Assembly (NCBI GenBank): GCA_002435955.1
Contig: DIWZ01000033.1
Location: 182,683 to 229,504 of the forward strand
Reading direction: 5' to 3'
DNA from: Pelobacter sp. UBA6093
GTDB lineage: Bacteria; Desulfobacterota; Desulfuromonadia; Desulfuromonadales; Syntrophotaleaceae
DNA length: 46,822 nucleotides
Part shown: positions 1-7,976 of the stretch, piece after piece
Position numbering within the stretch: the first letter of the stretch is position 1
Layout of the letters: every line of letters starts with the position of its first letter
Notes under the pieces: generated by a model
Databases searched by the model: none
Told to the model about the DNA's origin: nothing
Seen by the model: only the letters and a program-made list of their open reading frames with translations
Translations under genes and position numbers: made by a program

Positions 1-1023
1 GAAATGGAGCCGGGCACGTTCAAGGACCAGCAACTGCTGCTGGCAGATCCCCATCATCTGCTGGAAGGGGTGCTCATCGCCTGCTACGCTCTCGGCATCG
101 GCACCGCCTACATCTTTTTGCGCGATGCCTATCGGCAGTGCGCCGCAAATCTGGAACGTGCCATGGCCGAAGCCCGTGAGGCGGGTCTGCTGGGTGGGAA
201 TATCCTCGGCAGCGGATTTTCCTGCGAGGTGCATGTGCATCTCAGCGCCGGTCGTTACATCTGTGGTGAAGAAACCGCCCTGCTCAACAGCCTGGAGGGG
301 CTGCGGCCCAATCCCCGCTCCAAACCGCCGTTCCCGGCCGTAAAGGGGCTTTTTGGCAGGCCCACTGCCCTGAACAACGTGGAGACTCTGGCCAATGTGC
401 CGCATATCATCACCGGCGGAGCTGCCTGGTACAAGGAACTTGCCTTGACCGAAAAAGGGGCCGGCACCAAGCTTTACGGACTGGCCGGTCATCTGGAAAC
501 GCCTTGCTGCGTGGAGTTGCCGCTGGGCATGCCGCTGGGAGAACTGATACGTGATTTCGGCGGCGGCGTCTGGCGGAACCGTTCCTTCAAAGCCTGCTTG
601 CCCGGCGGTGCCTCGACCCCCTATCTGACTGCCGAGCATCTGGACGTGGCTCTCGATTACGAACCTCTGGAACAGGTCGGCACCCGTCTGGGCACCGGCG
701 GCGTGGTAGTGTTCGACGATCGCACCTGCATGGTGGCCGCGACCCTTAACCTGCTGCGGTTTTTCGCCCGCGAAAGCTGCGGCTGGTGTACCCCCTGCCG
801 CGATGGGTTACCGCTGGTATGCTGGCTGCTGGAACGTCTTGAGCAAGGGAAGGGTACCCGCGAGGACGTGACGATGCTGCAGGAGCAACTGCGCCATATC
901 AACGGCCGAGCCTTCTGCGCTCTGGCCCTTGGGGCCATGGGGCCAGTGGCCGGGCTGCTGCGGCATTTCGCGGAAGAGGTGGAGGATCATGTTCGACTGG
1001 GCCGCTGTCCCTTGCAAACTTGA
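1..1023 (+). CDS. nuoF: NADH-quinone oxidoreductase subunit F, 5'-truncated by the window edge
   Basis: This is the C-terminal part of the NADH-binding, FMN- and [4Fe-4S]-carrying subunit of complex I, which takes electrons from NADH at the tip of the cytoplasmic arm. The reading frame is open from base 1, and the ATG at 4 lies inside the conserved EMEPGTFKD stretch, so it is an internal Met and not the start. The conserved YICGEETALLNSLEG block and the cluster ligands ESCGWCTPC are visible (about 770-800), followed by the fourth Cys in GRAFCALA. About 340 residues remain; the N-terminal part of the NADH site lies outside the window. The gene heads the nuo run here, but nuoG follows only after an unusual 232-base gap. 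Confidence 0.95.
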   Translation, partial: EMEPGTFKDQQLLLADPHHLLEGVLIACYALGIGTAYIFLRDAYRQCAANLERAMAEAREAGLLGGNILGSGFSCEVHVHLSAGRYICGEETALLNSLEGLRPNPRSKPPFPAVKGLFGRPTALNNVETLANVPHIITGGAAWYKELALTEKGAGTKLYGLAGHLETPCCVELPLGMPLGELIRDFGGGVWRNRSFKACLPGGASTPYLTAEHLDVALDYEPLEQVGTRLGTGGVVVFDDRTCMVAATLNLLRFFARESCGWCTPCRDGLPLVCWLLERLEQGKGTREDVTMLQEQLRHINGRAFCALALGAMGPVAGLLRHFAEEVEDHVRLGRCPLQT

Positions 1024-1029
1024 TGGCGT

Positions 1030-1157
1030 CGCAAAAAGTCCGCCCTGCTGCGTTACGGCGGTTTTTCAGGATCTCGACATACTCCACGTATGCCTGCGTC
1101 CCTGAAAAATCACCAAGCCTTGAAGGACGAAATTTAGCCATCCCATGAGTTTTTGCG
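1030..1157. repeat. Large imperfect fold-back element between nuoF and nuoG
   Basis: Three nested inverted-repeat pairs share one centre. The outer arms are 1030-1040 (CGCAAAAAGTC) and 1147-1157 (GAGTTTTTGCG), with one mismatch. The middle arms are 1061-1070 (GTTTTTCAGG) and 1101-1110 (CCTGAAAAAT), pairing at 9 of 10. The inner arms are 1078-1082 (CATAC) and 1088-1092 (GTATG) around a 5-base loop. No reading frame of interest crosses it. It resembles a dispersed intergenic palindromic repeat, but no second copy occurs in this window. It could form a cruciform or a long RNA hairpin in the nuo transcript. Confidence 0.7.
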
Positions 1158-1255
1158 AAAGTAGCAAAGGTTTATGAACCTCATATCGAGCGGATGGCGG
1201 ATTGTGCCCTTCGGCATTTTATAGACCATTAATCCTAACCCCAGAGTTGTTAAGT

Positions 1256-3652
1256 ATGCCGACTTTGATTATCGACAACCTGACTGTCACCGTGCCTGAG
1301 GGGACCAACATCCTTGAGGCGGCAAGGCAACTCGGCATCGAGATTCCGCATTTCTGCCATCATGAGGCGCTTGGTTCCGTCGGGGCCTGCCGGCTGTGTG
1401 CGGTGGAGATCCTTGCAGGCCCGGTCAAGGGCATTCAGATGTCCTGCATGGTGCCGGCCAAAGACGACATGGTGGTCGATACTTGTAGCGCCGAAGTCCT
1501 CGCATACCGCGCCCAGGTCATCGAATGGCTGATGATCAACCATCCCCACGATTGTCCGGTTTGCGATGAAGGCGGCGAATGCCAGTTGCAGGATATGACC
1601 GTGGCCGGCGGGCACGGCATCAGACGTTATTCAGGCCCCAAACGGACTCATCAGAACCAGAATCTCGGCCCCTTCATTTCGCATGAGATGAACCGTTGTA
1701 TCCAGTGTTACCGCTGCGTGCGTACCTATCAGGATTATTGCGGAGGCACGGATTTCGGTGTTCTCGGTGCGCGGCAGAGACTCTATTTCGGACGTTTTAA
1801 CGATGGCCCGCTGGAAAGCCCCTTCGCCGGAAATCTGGTGGATGTGTGTCCGACCGGGGTATTTACGGATAAAACCTACCGATTTAAAAGCCGCCTTTGG
1901 GACTTGCAGGAGGCACCCTCCATCTGCCCGCACTGTTCTTTGGGCTGCGCCGTCATTCCCGGCGCCCGCTACCGGGAACTGCAACGCCGGCGCGCCCGAA
2001 CCAATAAACGGACCAATGGTCATTTTATATGCGACCGGGGACGTTTCGGCTATGGCTACGTCAATCACCCGGACCGTCCCCGCCACCCGCTGGTCGGTCA
2101 TCGGCGGGTCACCTGGCAGGAAGGCCTGGCGGCTCTGCAAAACAAACTGCAGGAACTGGGAGAGCTGTTTGGTGCCGGCAGCATCGGCTTGCTGTCATCC
2201 TCGCGCGCCACTCTCGAAACCCAGTTTCTGACCAAACGTTGGGCTACGTCTCTGGGTAGCGATCAAGTTTGCTTTGAAGCCCACCCTGTCCGGGACCAGG
2301 GCGCGCGGGTGGCGGCCTCGCAGCCGCTCGACCGCAGTGCCAGTCTGGAGGATGTTCGCAACTGCGATCTGGCCGTACTGATCGGTGCAGACCCACTGTC
2401 TGAAGCGCCGATGCTGGCATTGGCGCTGCGCCAGGCCGCCCGCCGCGGCGCACGAATCGTGGTTGCCGACCCGCGACCGGTAGTACTGCCGATGGCTTGC
2501 GAACGGCATGCGGTATCGACGGATAAGCTGGCGCGGCTGCTGCGGGGGTTGAGCCGGCCTCAGCAAAGCGCGTTGCCTGCCTCTCTGGAGGAACTGGGCG
2601 GATCCCTGAGTCAGGCCCTGCTGTCCGCCAGGAGTCCGGTACTTATCGGCGGCACCGACTTGCTGGGACCACAAGGTATCCTGGCCTTACTGGAAGCCGC
2701 GGAGGCCTGCTCGCAACCCGAACACCCCTGCCGTACCATGTTGCTGCTGGGCGGTCCCAACAGCTTCGGCGGAGCCCTTCTGAGCGCCGACGGGCCCGGC
2801 TTTGACAGCCTGCTGGAAGGCATGGAACAGGGGCGTATCAAGGCCCTGCTGTGTTTTGAAGCCGACCCCCTGGCGGATTTCCCGGATCGCAAACGCATCC
2901 GCGCCGCCCTGTCACGTCTGGATCTGCTGGCAGTGTTTGATTGCGCCGCCACCGCAACGGTTCAGGAAGCGGATCTTTTTTTCCCGACTACAGCCGTGGA
3001 AGAATCGACCGGCACCCTGATCAACAACGAAGGGCGCATGCAAACCTTCGAACAGGTGTTATCCGCAGGAACACCTATTGCCGAGAGCGCCGGTGGCAGC
3101 CATCCTCCGCGGTTTTTTACCCGCGACATTCCTGGTACCGATCCGCAGCCGGCCTGGGGCACCCTGGGTGCCTTGATGGGGCGGTGTGCCGATCTCGGTG
3201 CATTGCGCCGTGAAATTGAGAAAGCCGACGCCCGCTTCGCCGGGTTATCGCTGCTGGACGCCAACGGCGAAGGACGGCGTATCGCCATCCCGCGTTCTCG
3301 CCCGGTGGCGCTGCAACCCGCCGTCGCCAACGCTGTTGCCCCCGATCAGCTGTCGTTGCTGGTAACGGAAACCCTGTTTGGCTCTGAATTGCTCAGTAGC
3401 CTGTCGCCCTGTCTGCAAGAGGCTATCCCCGCACCTTTTGTCATGTTGCATCCCCAGGATGCGATGCGTCTAAAGCTGGAAGAGGGGAAAAAAGTGACCC
3501 TCGCTACGCCCTTGGGAGATCTGACGTTGATTCTGCGCATTCAGCAGGATATGGTCCCCGGGGTTGCCATTGTGCCGCGCTTGCGAGGGACCGCTCTTGA
3601 ATCGCTGGTGCCCGGCAGTGAACCGCTGCCTTGCCGCATCGAGAAAGCCTGA
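1256..3652 (+). CDS. nuoG: NADH-quinone oxidoreductase subunit G
   Basis: This is the large iron-sulfur subunit of the complex I peripheral arm, passing electrons from NuoE/F towards NuoI. In order: a 2Fe-2S ferredoxin domain (residues about 1-80, with GACRLCAVEI), the His/Cys-ligated 4Fe-4S motif in HPHDCPVCDEGGEC, two further clusters (NRCIQCYRCV and VDVCPTG), a molybdopterin-oxidoreductase-type 4Fe-4S motif (CPHCSLGC), then a long degenerate molybdopterin oxidoreductase domain. I chose the ATG at 1256 because the family N-terminus (MPTLIIDNLTV) starts there; the frame stays open back to a TTG at 1202, whose extension looks non-family. It gives 798 residues. The ribosome binding site is weak. 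The stop is 3 bases before nuoH. Confidence 0.95.
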   Translation: MPTLIIDNLTVTVPEGTNILEAARQLGIEIPHFCHHEALGSVGACRLCAVEILAGPVKGIQMSCMVPAKDDMVVDTCSAEVLAYRAQVIEWLMINHPHDCPVCDEGGECQLQDMTVAGGHGIRRYSGPKRTHQNQNLGPFISHEMNRCIQCYRCVRTYQDYCGGTDFGVLGARQRLYFGRFNDGPLESPFAGNLVDVCPTGVFTDKTYRFKSRLWDLQEAPSICPHCSLGCAVIPGARYRELQRRRARTNKRTNGHFICDRGRFGYGYVNHPDRPRHPLVGHRRVTWQEGLAALQNKLQELGELFGAGSIGLLSSSRATLETQFLTKRWATSLGSDQVCFEAHPVRDQGARVAASQPLDRSASLEDVRNCDLAVLIGADPLSEAPMLALALRQAARRGARIVVADPRPVVLPMACERHAVSTDKLARLLRGLSRPQQSALPASLEELGGSLSQALLSARSPVLIGGTDLLGPQGILALLEAAEACSQPEHPCRTMLLLGGPNSFGGALLSADGPGFDSLLEGMEQGRIKALLCFEADPLADFPDRKRIRAALSRLDLLAVFDCAATATVQEADLFFPTTAVEESTGTLINNEGRMQTFEQVLSAGTPIAESAGGSHPPRFFTRDIPGTDPQPAWGTLGALMGRCADLGALRREIEKADARFAGLSLLDANGEGRRIAIPRSRPVALQPAVANAVAPDQLSLLVTETLFGSELLSSLSPCLQEAIPAPFVMLHPQDAMRLKLEEGKKVTLATPLGDLTLILRIQQDMVPGVAIVPRLRGTALESLVPGSEPLPCRIEKA

Positions 3653-3655
3653 CCG

Positions 3656-4648
3656 ATGAATGACGTGCTGCTGACCATCATTCTGATTGTGATCAAACTG
3701 GGCCTGGTGCTGGGGACGGTGCTTAGCCTCGCGGCCTATATGGTGCTGGCCGAGCGCAAAGTCCTCGCACGAATGCAGATGCGCCATGGTCCCAACCGGG
3801 TAGGACCGTTCGGTTTGCTGCAGCCATTGGCCGACCTGATCAAACTGCTCTGCAAGGAAGACCTGATCCCGGAGCGGGCCGATCGCTGGGTGTTCATGCT
3901 GGCTCCGGCCATCTCCGTCGGTACAGCCCTGCTGGCTTTTGCGGTCATCCCCTTTGGCGCCCCGCTGCAGATATTCGGACGCACCATCGAGCTGGTGATA
4001 TGTGATCTGAATATCGGGCTTTTGTATCTGTTTGCCCTGTCGTCTCTCGCGGTCTACGGGGTTGCACTGGGTGGCTGGGCTTCGCAGAGCAAATTCGCCC
4101 TGCTTGGCGGACTGCGCGCCATGGCACAGATGATCTCCTACGAACTGGCCCTGGGGTTGGCGATTGTTCCGGTGGTCATGGCTTCGAAATCCTTTTCCCT
4201 GACCGCCATCGTCGCATCGCAGCAATCGCTGCCCAACGCCCTCAGACATCCGTTGGCCTTTTTGATTTTCGTCATCGCCATCATGGCTGAATCGAAACGG
4301 ACCCCCTTCGATATGCCCGAGGCCGAAAACGAATTGGTGGCAGGGTATCACACGGAATATTCCGGCATGCGCTTCGGTATGTTTTTTGTCGGAGAATACG
4401 TCAATCTGATCGTGCTCGGCTCCATGCTGACGGTGCTGTTCCTTGGCGGCTGGCACGGCCCTTTTCTGCCGTCGGTCGGCTGGTTTCTCATCAAAATACT
4501 GGCCGTGGCCTTCTTTTTCATCTGGGTGCGCGGCACCGTGCCGCGACTGCGCTACGACCAGTTGATGGCTTTCGGCTGGAAAATACTGGTGCCCCTGGGT
4601 CTGCTGAATATTCTGGTCACGGCCGTATGGCTGCTATGGCGAGGCTGA
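3656..4648 (+). CDS. nuoH: NADH-quinone oxidoreductase subunit H
   Basis: This is the membrane subunit that helps form the quinone chamber and links the peripheral arm to the proton-pumping arm. At 330 residues it has the family length, with about eight hydrophobic segments. Diagnostic blocks are visible: LAERKVLARMQMRHGPNRVG near residue 30, LADLIKLLCKEDLIP, the acidic loop AESKRTPFDMPEAENELVAGY (about 200-220), and the C-terminal WVRGTVPRLRYDQLM. It starts 3 bases after the nuoG stop and ends one base before nuoI, so translation is probably coupled across nuoG-H-I. Confidence 0.96.
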   Translation: MNDVLLTIILIVIKLGLVLGTVLSLAAYMVLAERKVLARMQMRHGPNRVGPFGLLQPLADLIKLLCKEDLIPERADRWVFMLAPAISVGTALLAFAVIPFGAPLQIFGRTIELVICDLNIGLLYLFALSSLAVYGVALGGWASQSKFALLGGLRAMAQMISYELALGLAIVPVVMASKSFSLTAIVASQQSLPNALRHPLAFLIFVIAIMAESKRTPFDMPEAENELVAGYHTEYSGMRFGMFFVGEYVNLIVLGSMLTVLFLGGWHGPFLPSVGWFLIKILAVAFFFIWVRGTVPRLRYDQLMAFGWKILVPLGLLNILVTAVWLLWRG

Positions 4649-4649
4649 T

Positions 4650-5180
4650 ATGAGTTTGTGGAGAGACATAAAAGGGACCATTCAGCCGTTCTGGGTGACC
4701 CTGCGCTACTTGTTCTGCCGGCCGGTAACCATTTGCTACCCCGAGCAGAAGCAGACCCCCGCGCCGCGTTACCGGGGGCGGCTGATCCTGACCCGCGATC
4801 CGGACGGCGAGGAGCGTTGCGTCGCTTGTTACCTGTGCAGTGCCGCCTGCCCGGTCGACTGTATTTCCATGCAGGCCACCGAGCGTGAAGACGGCCGACG
4901 TTACGCAGCCTGGTTCCGGATCAATTTTTCCCGCTGCATTTTTTGCGGCCTCTGTACCGAGGCCTGTCCTACCCTGGCAATACAGATGACCGCCGACTAT
5001 GAGTTGGCAACCAGGGAGTTATTGCAGGTGGTATACGAAAAAGACGAGCTGCTTATCGATGGCTGCGGTAAAAACGCCCAATATAATTTTTATCGGCTGG
5101 CCGGTATCGGGGTGGCCGCTCCGCGCGGCGCCAACCCGGGTGAAAGTCCGCCGGAAGATATCAAGAGCAACCTGCCCTGA
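4650..5180 (+). CDS. nuoI: NADH-quinone oxidoreductase subunit I (8Fe ferredoxin-like)
   Basis: This is the peripheral subunit holding the two 4Fe-4S clusters that lead electrons to the quinone-proximal cluster. It has 176 residues. Two ferredoxin motifs are plain: CVACYLCSAACPVDC (about residues 51-65) and CIFCGLCTEACP (about 91-102). The N-terminal amphipathic stretch (TIQPFWVTLRYLF) matches the membrane-contacting part of the family. The C-terminus carries a roughly 30-residue Gly/Pro-rich tail past the conserved core. The start ATG lies one base after the nuoH stop. An 84-base gap separates it from nuoJ. Confidence 0.95.
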   Translation: MSLWRDIKGTIQPFWVTLRYLFCRPVTICYPEQKQTPAPRYRGRLILTRDPDGEERCVACYLCSAACPVDCISMQATEREDGRRYAAWFRINFSRCIFCGLCTEACPTLAIQMTADYELATRELLQVVYEKDELLIDGCGKNAQYNFYRLAGIGVAAPRGANPGESPPEDIKSNLP

Positions 5181-5264
5181 TATGGGCGGCGAAAGGTTCA
5201 CGACTTGAGGATGCAGGCAGCTTCAGGTTTTGGACCACTCCCTGAAGGTATGTAAGGAAGAGAC

Positions 5265-5780
5265 ATGGTAACAGTGCTTTTCTACACCCTGGCGGCAATT
5301 ACCCTGGCAACCACGGTTTTGTGCCTGACGCGTAATAATCCGGTGCATGCCGTGCTTTACCTGGTCCAGGCACTGTTCGCCTTGGCGCTGCTGTATTTTA
5401 TGCTTGGCGCACCTCTGCTGGCGGCCTGGCAGGTGATCCTGTATGCCGGGGCGATCATGGTCCTGTTTCTGTTTGTTATCATGCTTTTCGAGCCGCCCGT
5501 GGCCGATAAACGTACATCCGGTCGCCTGACTCATTGGTTTTTCCCCGTCATGCTCGGTGGCTTGTTGCTGGCATGCGGAGGGGCCCTGATCGCCATGGAT
5601 CCGGCTGCAAAAGCGAGCCTCTCCTCCTACTGGCTGACTCCGCGCGATTATGGCCGTGCCTTGTTTGAACGTTACGCCCTGGCAGTGGAAATCATCTCAT
5701 TGATTCTGTTGTTCGCGGCTGTGGGTGCCTTCCATCTCGGCCGTCGTTATCGCTCCACGACCAAGGAGGATGTTTCATGA
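5265..5780 (+). CDS. nuoJ: NADH-quinone oxidoreductase subunit J
   Basis: This is a small membrane subunit of the complex I proton channel arm. It has 171 residues and five hydrophobic segments. The conserved block NPVHAVLYLVQALFALALLYF and the LYAGAIMVLFLFVIMLF segment (about residues 60-78) contain the pi-bulge helix region of the family. A good ribosome binding site (AAGGAAG) lies about 5 bases before the ATG. Its last four bases overlap the start of nuoK (ATGA). Confidence 0.95.
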   Translation: MVTVLFYTLAAITLATTVLCLTRNNPVHAVLYLVQALFALALLYFMLGAPLLAAWQVILYAGAIMVLFLFVIMLFEPPVADKRTSGRLTHWFFPVMLGGLLLACGGALIAMDPAAKASLSSYWLTPRDYGRALFERYALAVEIISLILLFAAVGAFHLGRRYRSTTKEDVS

Positions 5781-6082
5781 TCGTGCCTCTCGGTCACGTT
5801 TTGATTCTGGCAGGCCTGCTGTTTGTGGCCGGGCTCGCCGGAGTGCTGCTGCGCCGCAACCTGATCATGATCCTGATCGGCGTGGAGATCATGCTCAATG
5901 CCGTCAGTCTCACCCTGGTAGGTGCTTCGGCTTACTGGCGGCATCCCGACGGCCAGCTGTTTGCCCTGTTGTTGATGGCCGTGGCTGCCGCTGAAGTCAC
6001 GGTAGCGCTGGCCCTGGTTATTTATCTGAAGCGCAGTCGCGGCACTCTCGATGTAAATCGTTTTGATGGGATGAAGGGATGA
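5777..6082 (+). CDS. nuoK: NADH-quinone oxidoreductase subunit K
   Basis: This is the 101-residue, three-helix membrane subunit next to NuoJ. The family signature is clear: GLAGVLLRRNLIMILIGVEIMLNAVSLTLV, which carries the conserved membrane Glu in GVEIMLNA, then a second membrane Glu in VAAAEVTVALALV. Start and stop both overlap the neighbours by 4 bases (ATGA at each junction), which points to translational coupling J-K-L. Confidence 0.95.
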   Translation: MIVPLGHVLILAGLLFVAGLAGVLLRRNLIMILIGVEIMLNAVSLTLVGASAYWRHPDGQLFALLLMAVAAAEVTVALALVIYLKRSRGTLDVNRFDGMKG

Positions 6083-7935
6083 TGGGCGAGCTGCTATTTC
6101 TGATACCATTGCTGCCGCTGGGCGGTGCTCTGGTCATTCTGTTTGCCGGTGGTCGCATGCCCCGCCGCATGCTGTCAGGCGTGGCTATCGCTTCGGTTGC
6201 CGCTTCGGCCGCTATGACCTTGTGGTTGTGGCCGCTGGCCGGCGACCGGACCCGCGCAACGTTGTTCACCTGGCTGGACGTCGGTGCCTTGCAACTGCCG
6301 GTGGAAATTCTGTTCTCCCCTCTGGCGGCGGCCATGACCTTGATGGTGACCGTGGTCTCGGCCCTGATTCATGTCTATGCCGCCAGCTACCTGCATCACG
6401 AACCCGATATCCGTCGTTTCTTCACCCTGTTCAACCTGTTTGTGTTTGCCATGCTGGTGATTGTGCTGGCGGACAACCTGCTACTGCTGTTCCTCGGCTG
6501 GGAAGGGGTCGGATTCTGCTCCTATGCCCTGATCGGATTCTGGTACCGTAACCCGGACTTTGCTGCCGCCGGGCGTAAGGCGTTTCTGGTCACCCGCGCC
6601 GCCGATGTGCTGTTCGGTATCGCCCTGCTGTGGCTGTTCCGCCTGACCGGCACCTTGTCCATCGAAGCGATTAACCTGCAGGCTGCATCGCTGCCACCGA
6701 CCACAGTAACCATTCTGGCTCTGTTGCTGCTGGCCGGTGCCTGCGGCAAGTCAGCCCAGCTGCCGTTCAGCTCCTGGCTGCCCGACGCCATGGCCGGTCC
6801 GACCCCGGTATCGGCACTGATTCACGCTGCCACCATGGTTACGGCCGGCGTCTATCTGCTGTGCCGCATGTTCCCTCTGATCTCTTTGTCCGCTATCGCC
6901 CTGGCCGTTATCGGGTTGATCGGCGCCGCCACCGCGTTTTACGGCGCCACCTGTGCCCTGGTTCAGCGCGATATCAAAAAAGTGCTGGCCTACTCAACGA
7001 TCAGCCAGGTCGGCTACATGTTTCTTGCCGTCGGCGCCGGCACCGTTACCGGTGCCATGTTTCACCTGTTGACTCACGCCTTTTTTAAGGCACTGCTGTT
7101 CATGGTGGCCGGGGCCGTCATTCATCTGGCCGCCGGCGAACAGGATCTGTTTCGCCTCGGGCAGCTGTCGAAGCGGTCACCGACGCTGTTCTGGCTGTTG
7201 CTGGTCGGCGCGCTGGCGTTGGCCGGGGTGCCGTTGACGGCCGGATTTTTCTCCAAGGATGCAATTCTGGCTGCCTGTTTCGCCCGGCAAACCCTGTGGT
7301 GGACAAGCCTTGGCATCGCCGGACTGGTTACGGCCTTCCTCACCGCGCTTTATGCCATTCGCCTGGTCTACCTGCTCGCAGCCGACCGCGAGTCTGCATC
7401 GGGGCATGGCCCCGCGCCCCGCGGACTGGTCTGGCCTTTGTTGCCCCTGGGGGCACTTGCCCTGGTTGGCGGGCTGCTCAACCTTCCCGCGGTATGGGGC
7501 GGACATGAAACCCTGGGGCGTTGGCTGGAAACTCCGGCAGGAGCGTTGCCGTCCCATGATCTCGAATGGGGACTGGCCGCCGCGACGCTGTTGTTGGTCG
7601 CAGGCGCCTGGCTGTTTATCCGAAATCGTTATCGGGTGCCGCCAACGGTATCTCCCGGTGGAGCCGGGGTGTCTTTTCTGGCCGCCGGCTGGCAGCTCGA
7701 TTCGCTGATTCGGGTCATCATCACGGCACCTTTCGAAAAGATCGGTTGCCTGCTGGAAAAATCCGTTGAGCGCCGACTTTCCGCCACCTGGCCCGCTGGT
7801 CTCGGCAGGTTGTGCCAGGTTACCGGGCAGTCGTGGCGTGTTTTAACCTCCGGCTATGTCAGTCATTATCTTGCCGCCATGGCCTGGGGCATGGTGCTGC
7901 TGCTGGCGATGCTGGTGGTTTTGTTGGTTTTGTGA
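6079..7935 (+). CDS. nuoL: NADH-quinone oxidoreductase subunit L (antiporter-like)
   Basis: This is the distal antiporter-like proton-pumping subunit, which also carries the long lateral helix. It has 618 residues, the usual length. The conserved TM5 Glu sits in LFLGWEGVGFCSYALIGFWY. LPDAMAGPTPVSALIHAATMVTAGVYLL and YSTISQVGYM are standard blocks of the Mrp-like fold, and HAFFKALLFM follows. The C-terminus ends in an additional hydrophobic helix, as expected for NuoL. It begins in the ATGATG overlapping the nuoK stop, and its TGA overlaps a 13-codon ORF that bridges to nuoM. Confidence 0.96.
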   Translation: MMGELLFLIPLLPLGGALVILFAGGRMPRRMLSGVAIASVAASAAMTLWLWPLAGDRTRATLFTWLDVGALQLPVEILFSPLAAAMTLMVTVVSALIHVYAASYLHHEPDIRRFFTLFNLFVFAMLVIVLADNLLLLFLGWEGVGFCSYALIGFWYRNPDFAAAGRKAFLVTRAADVLFGIALLWLFRLTGTLSIEAINLQAASLPPTTVTILALLLLAGACGKSAQLPFSSWLPDAMAGPTPVSALIHAATMVTAGVYLLCRMFPLISLSAIALAVIGLIGAATAFYGATCALVQRDIKKVLAYSTISQVGYMFLAVGAGTVTGAMFHLLTHAFFKALLFMVAGAVIHLAAGEQDLFRLGQLSKRSPTLFWLLLVGALALAGVPLTAGFFSKDAILAACFARQTLWWTSLGIAGLVTAFLTALYAIRLVYLLAADRESASGHGPAPRGLVWPLLPLGALALVGGLLNLPAVWGGHETLGRWLETPAGALPSHDLEWGLAAATLLLVAGAWLFIRNRYRVPPTVSPGGAGVSFLAAGWQLDSLIRVIITAPFEKIGCLLEKSVERRLSATWPAGLGRLCQVTGQSWRVLTSGYVSHYLAAMAWGMVLLLAMLVVLLVL

Positions 7936-7976
7936 TGGTTATTGCCCTCCTCAACATACTTGCGAGCCAAGCATGA
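7935..7976 (+). other. Thirteen-codon bridging ORF between nuoL and nuoM
   Basis: An ATG shares its first base with the nuoL stop (TGATG at 7933-7937). It opens a 13-codon frame encoding a hydrophobic peptide (MVIALLNILASQA), and its TGA overlaps the nuoM start (ATGA at 7973-7976). Directly seen: exact overlaps at both ends and a poor Shine-Dalgarno before nuoM. Inferred: ribosomes leaving nuoL could re-initiate here and hand on to nuoM. Chance cannot be excluded for so short a frame. Confidence 0.35.

Noticed and set aside
3470..4456. 328-codon minus-strand frame over nuoG-nuoH
   Set aside because: Overlaps two unambiguous complex I genes; its Gln/His-rich sequence is typical of antisense frames to membrane proteins.
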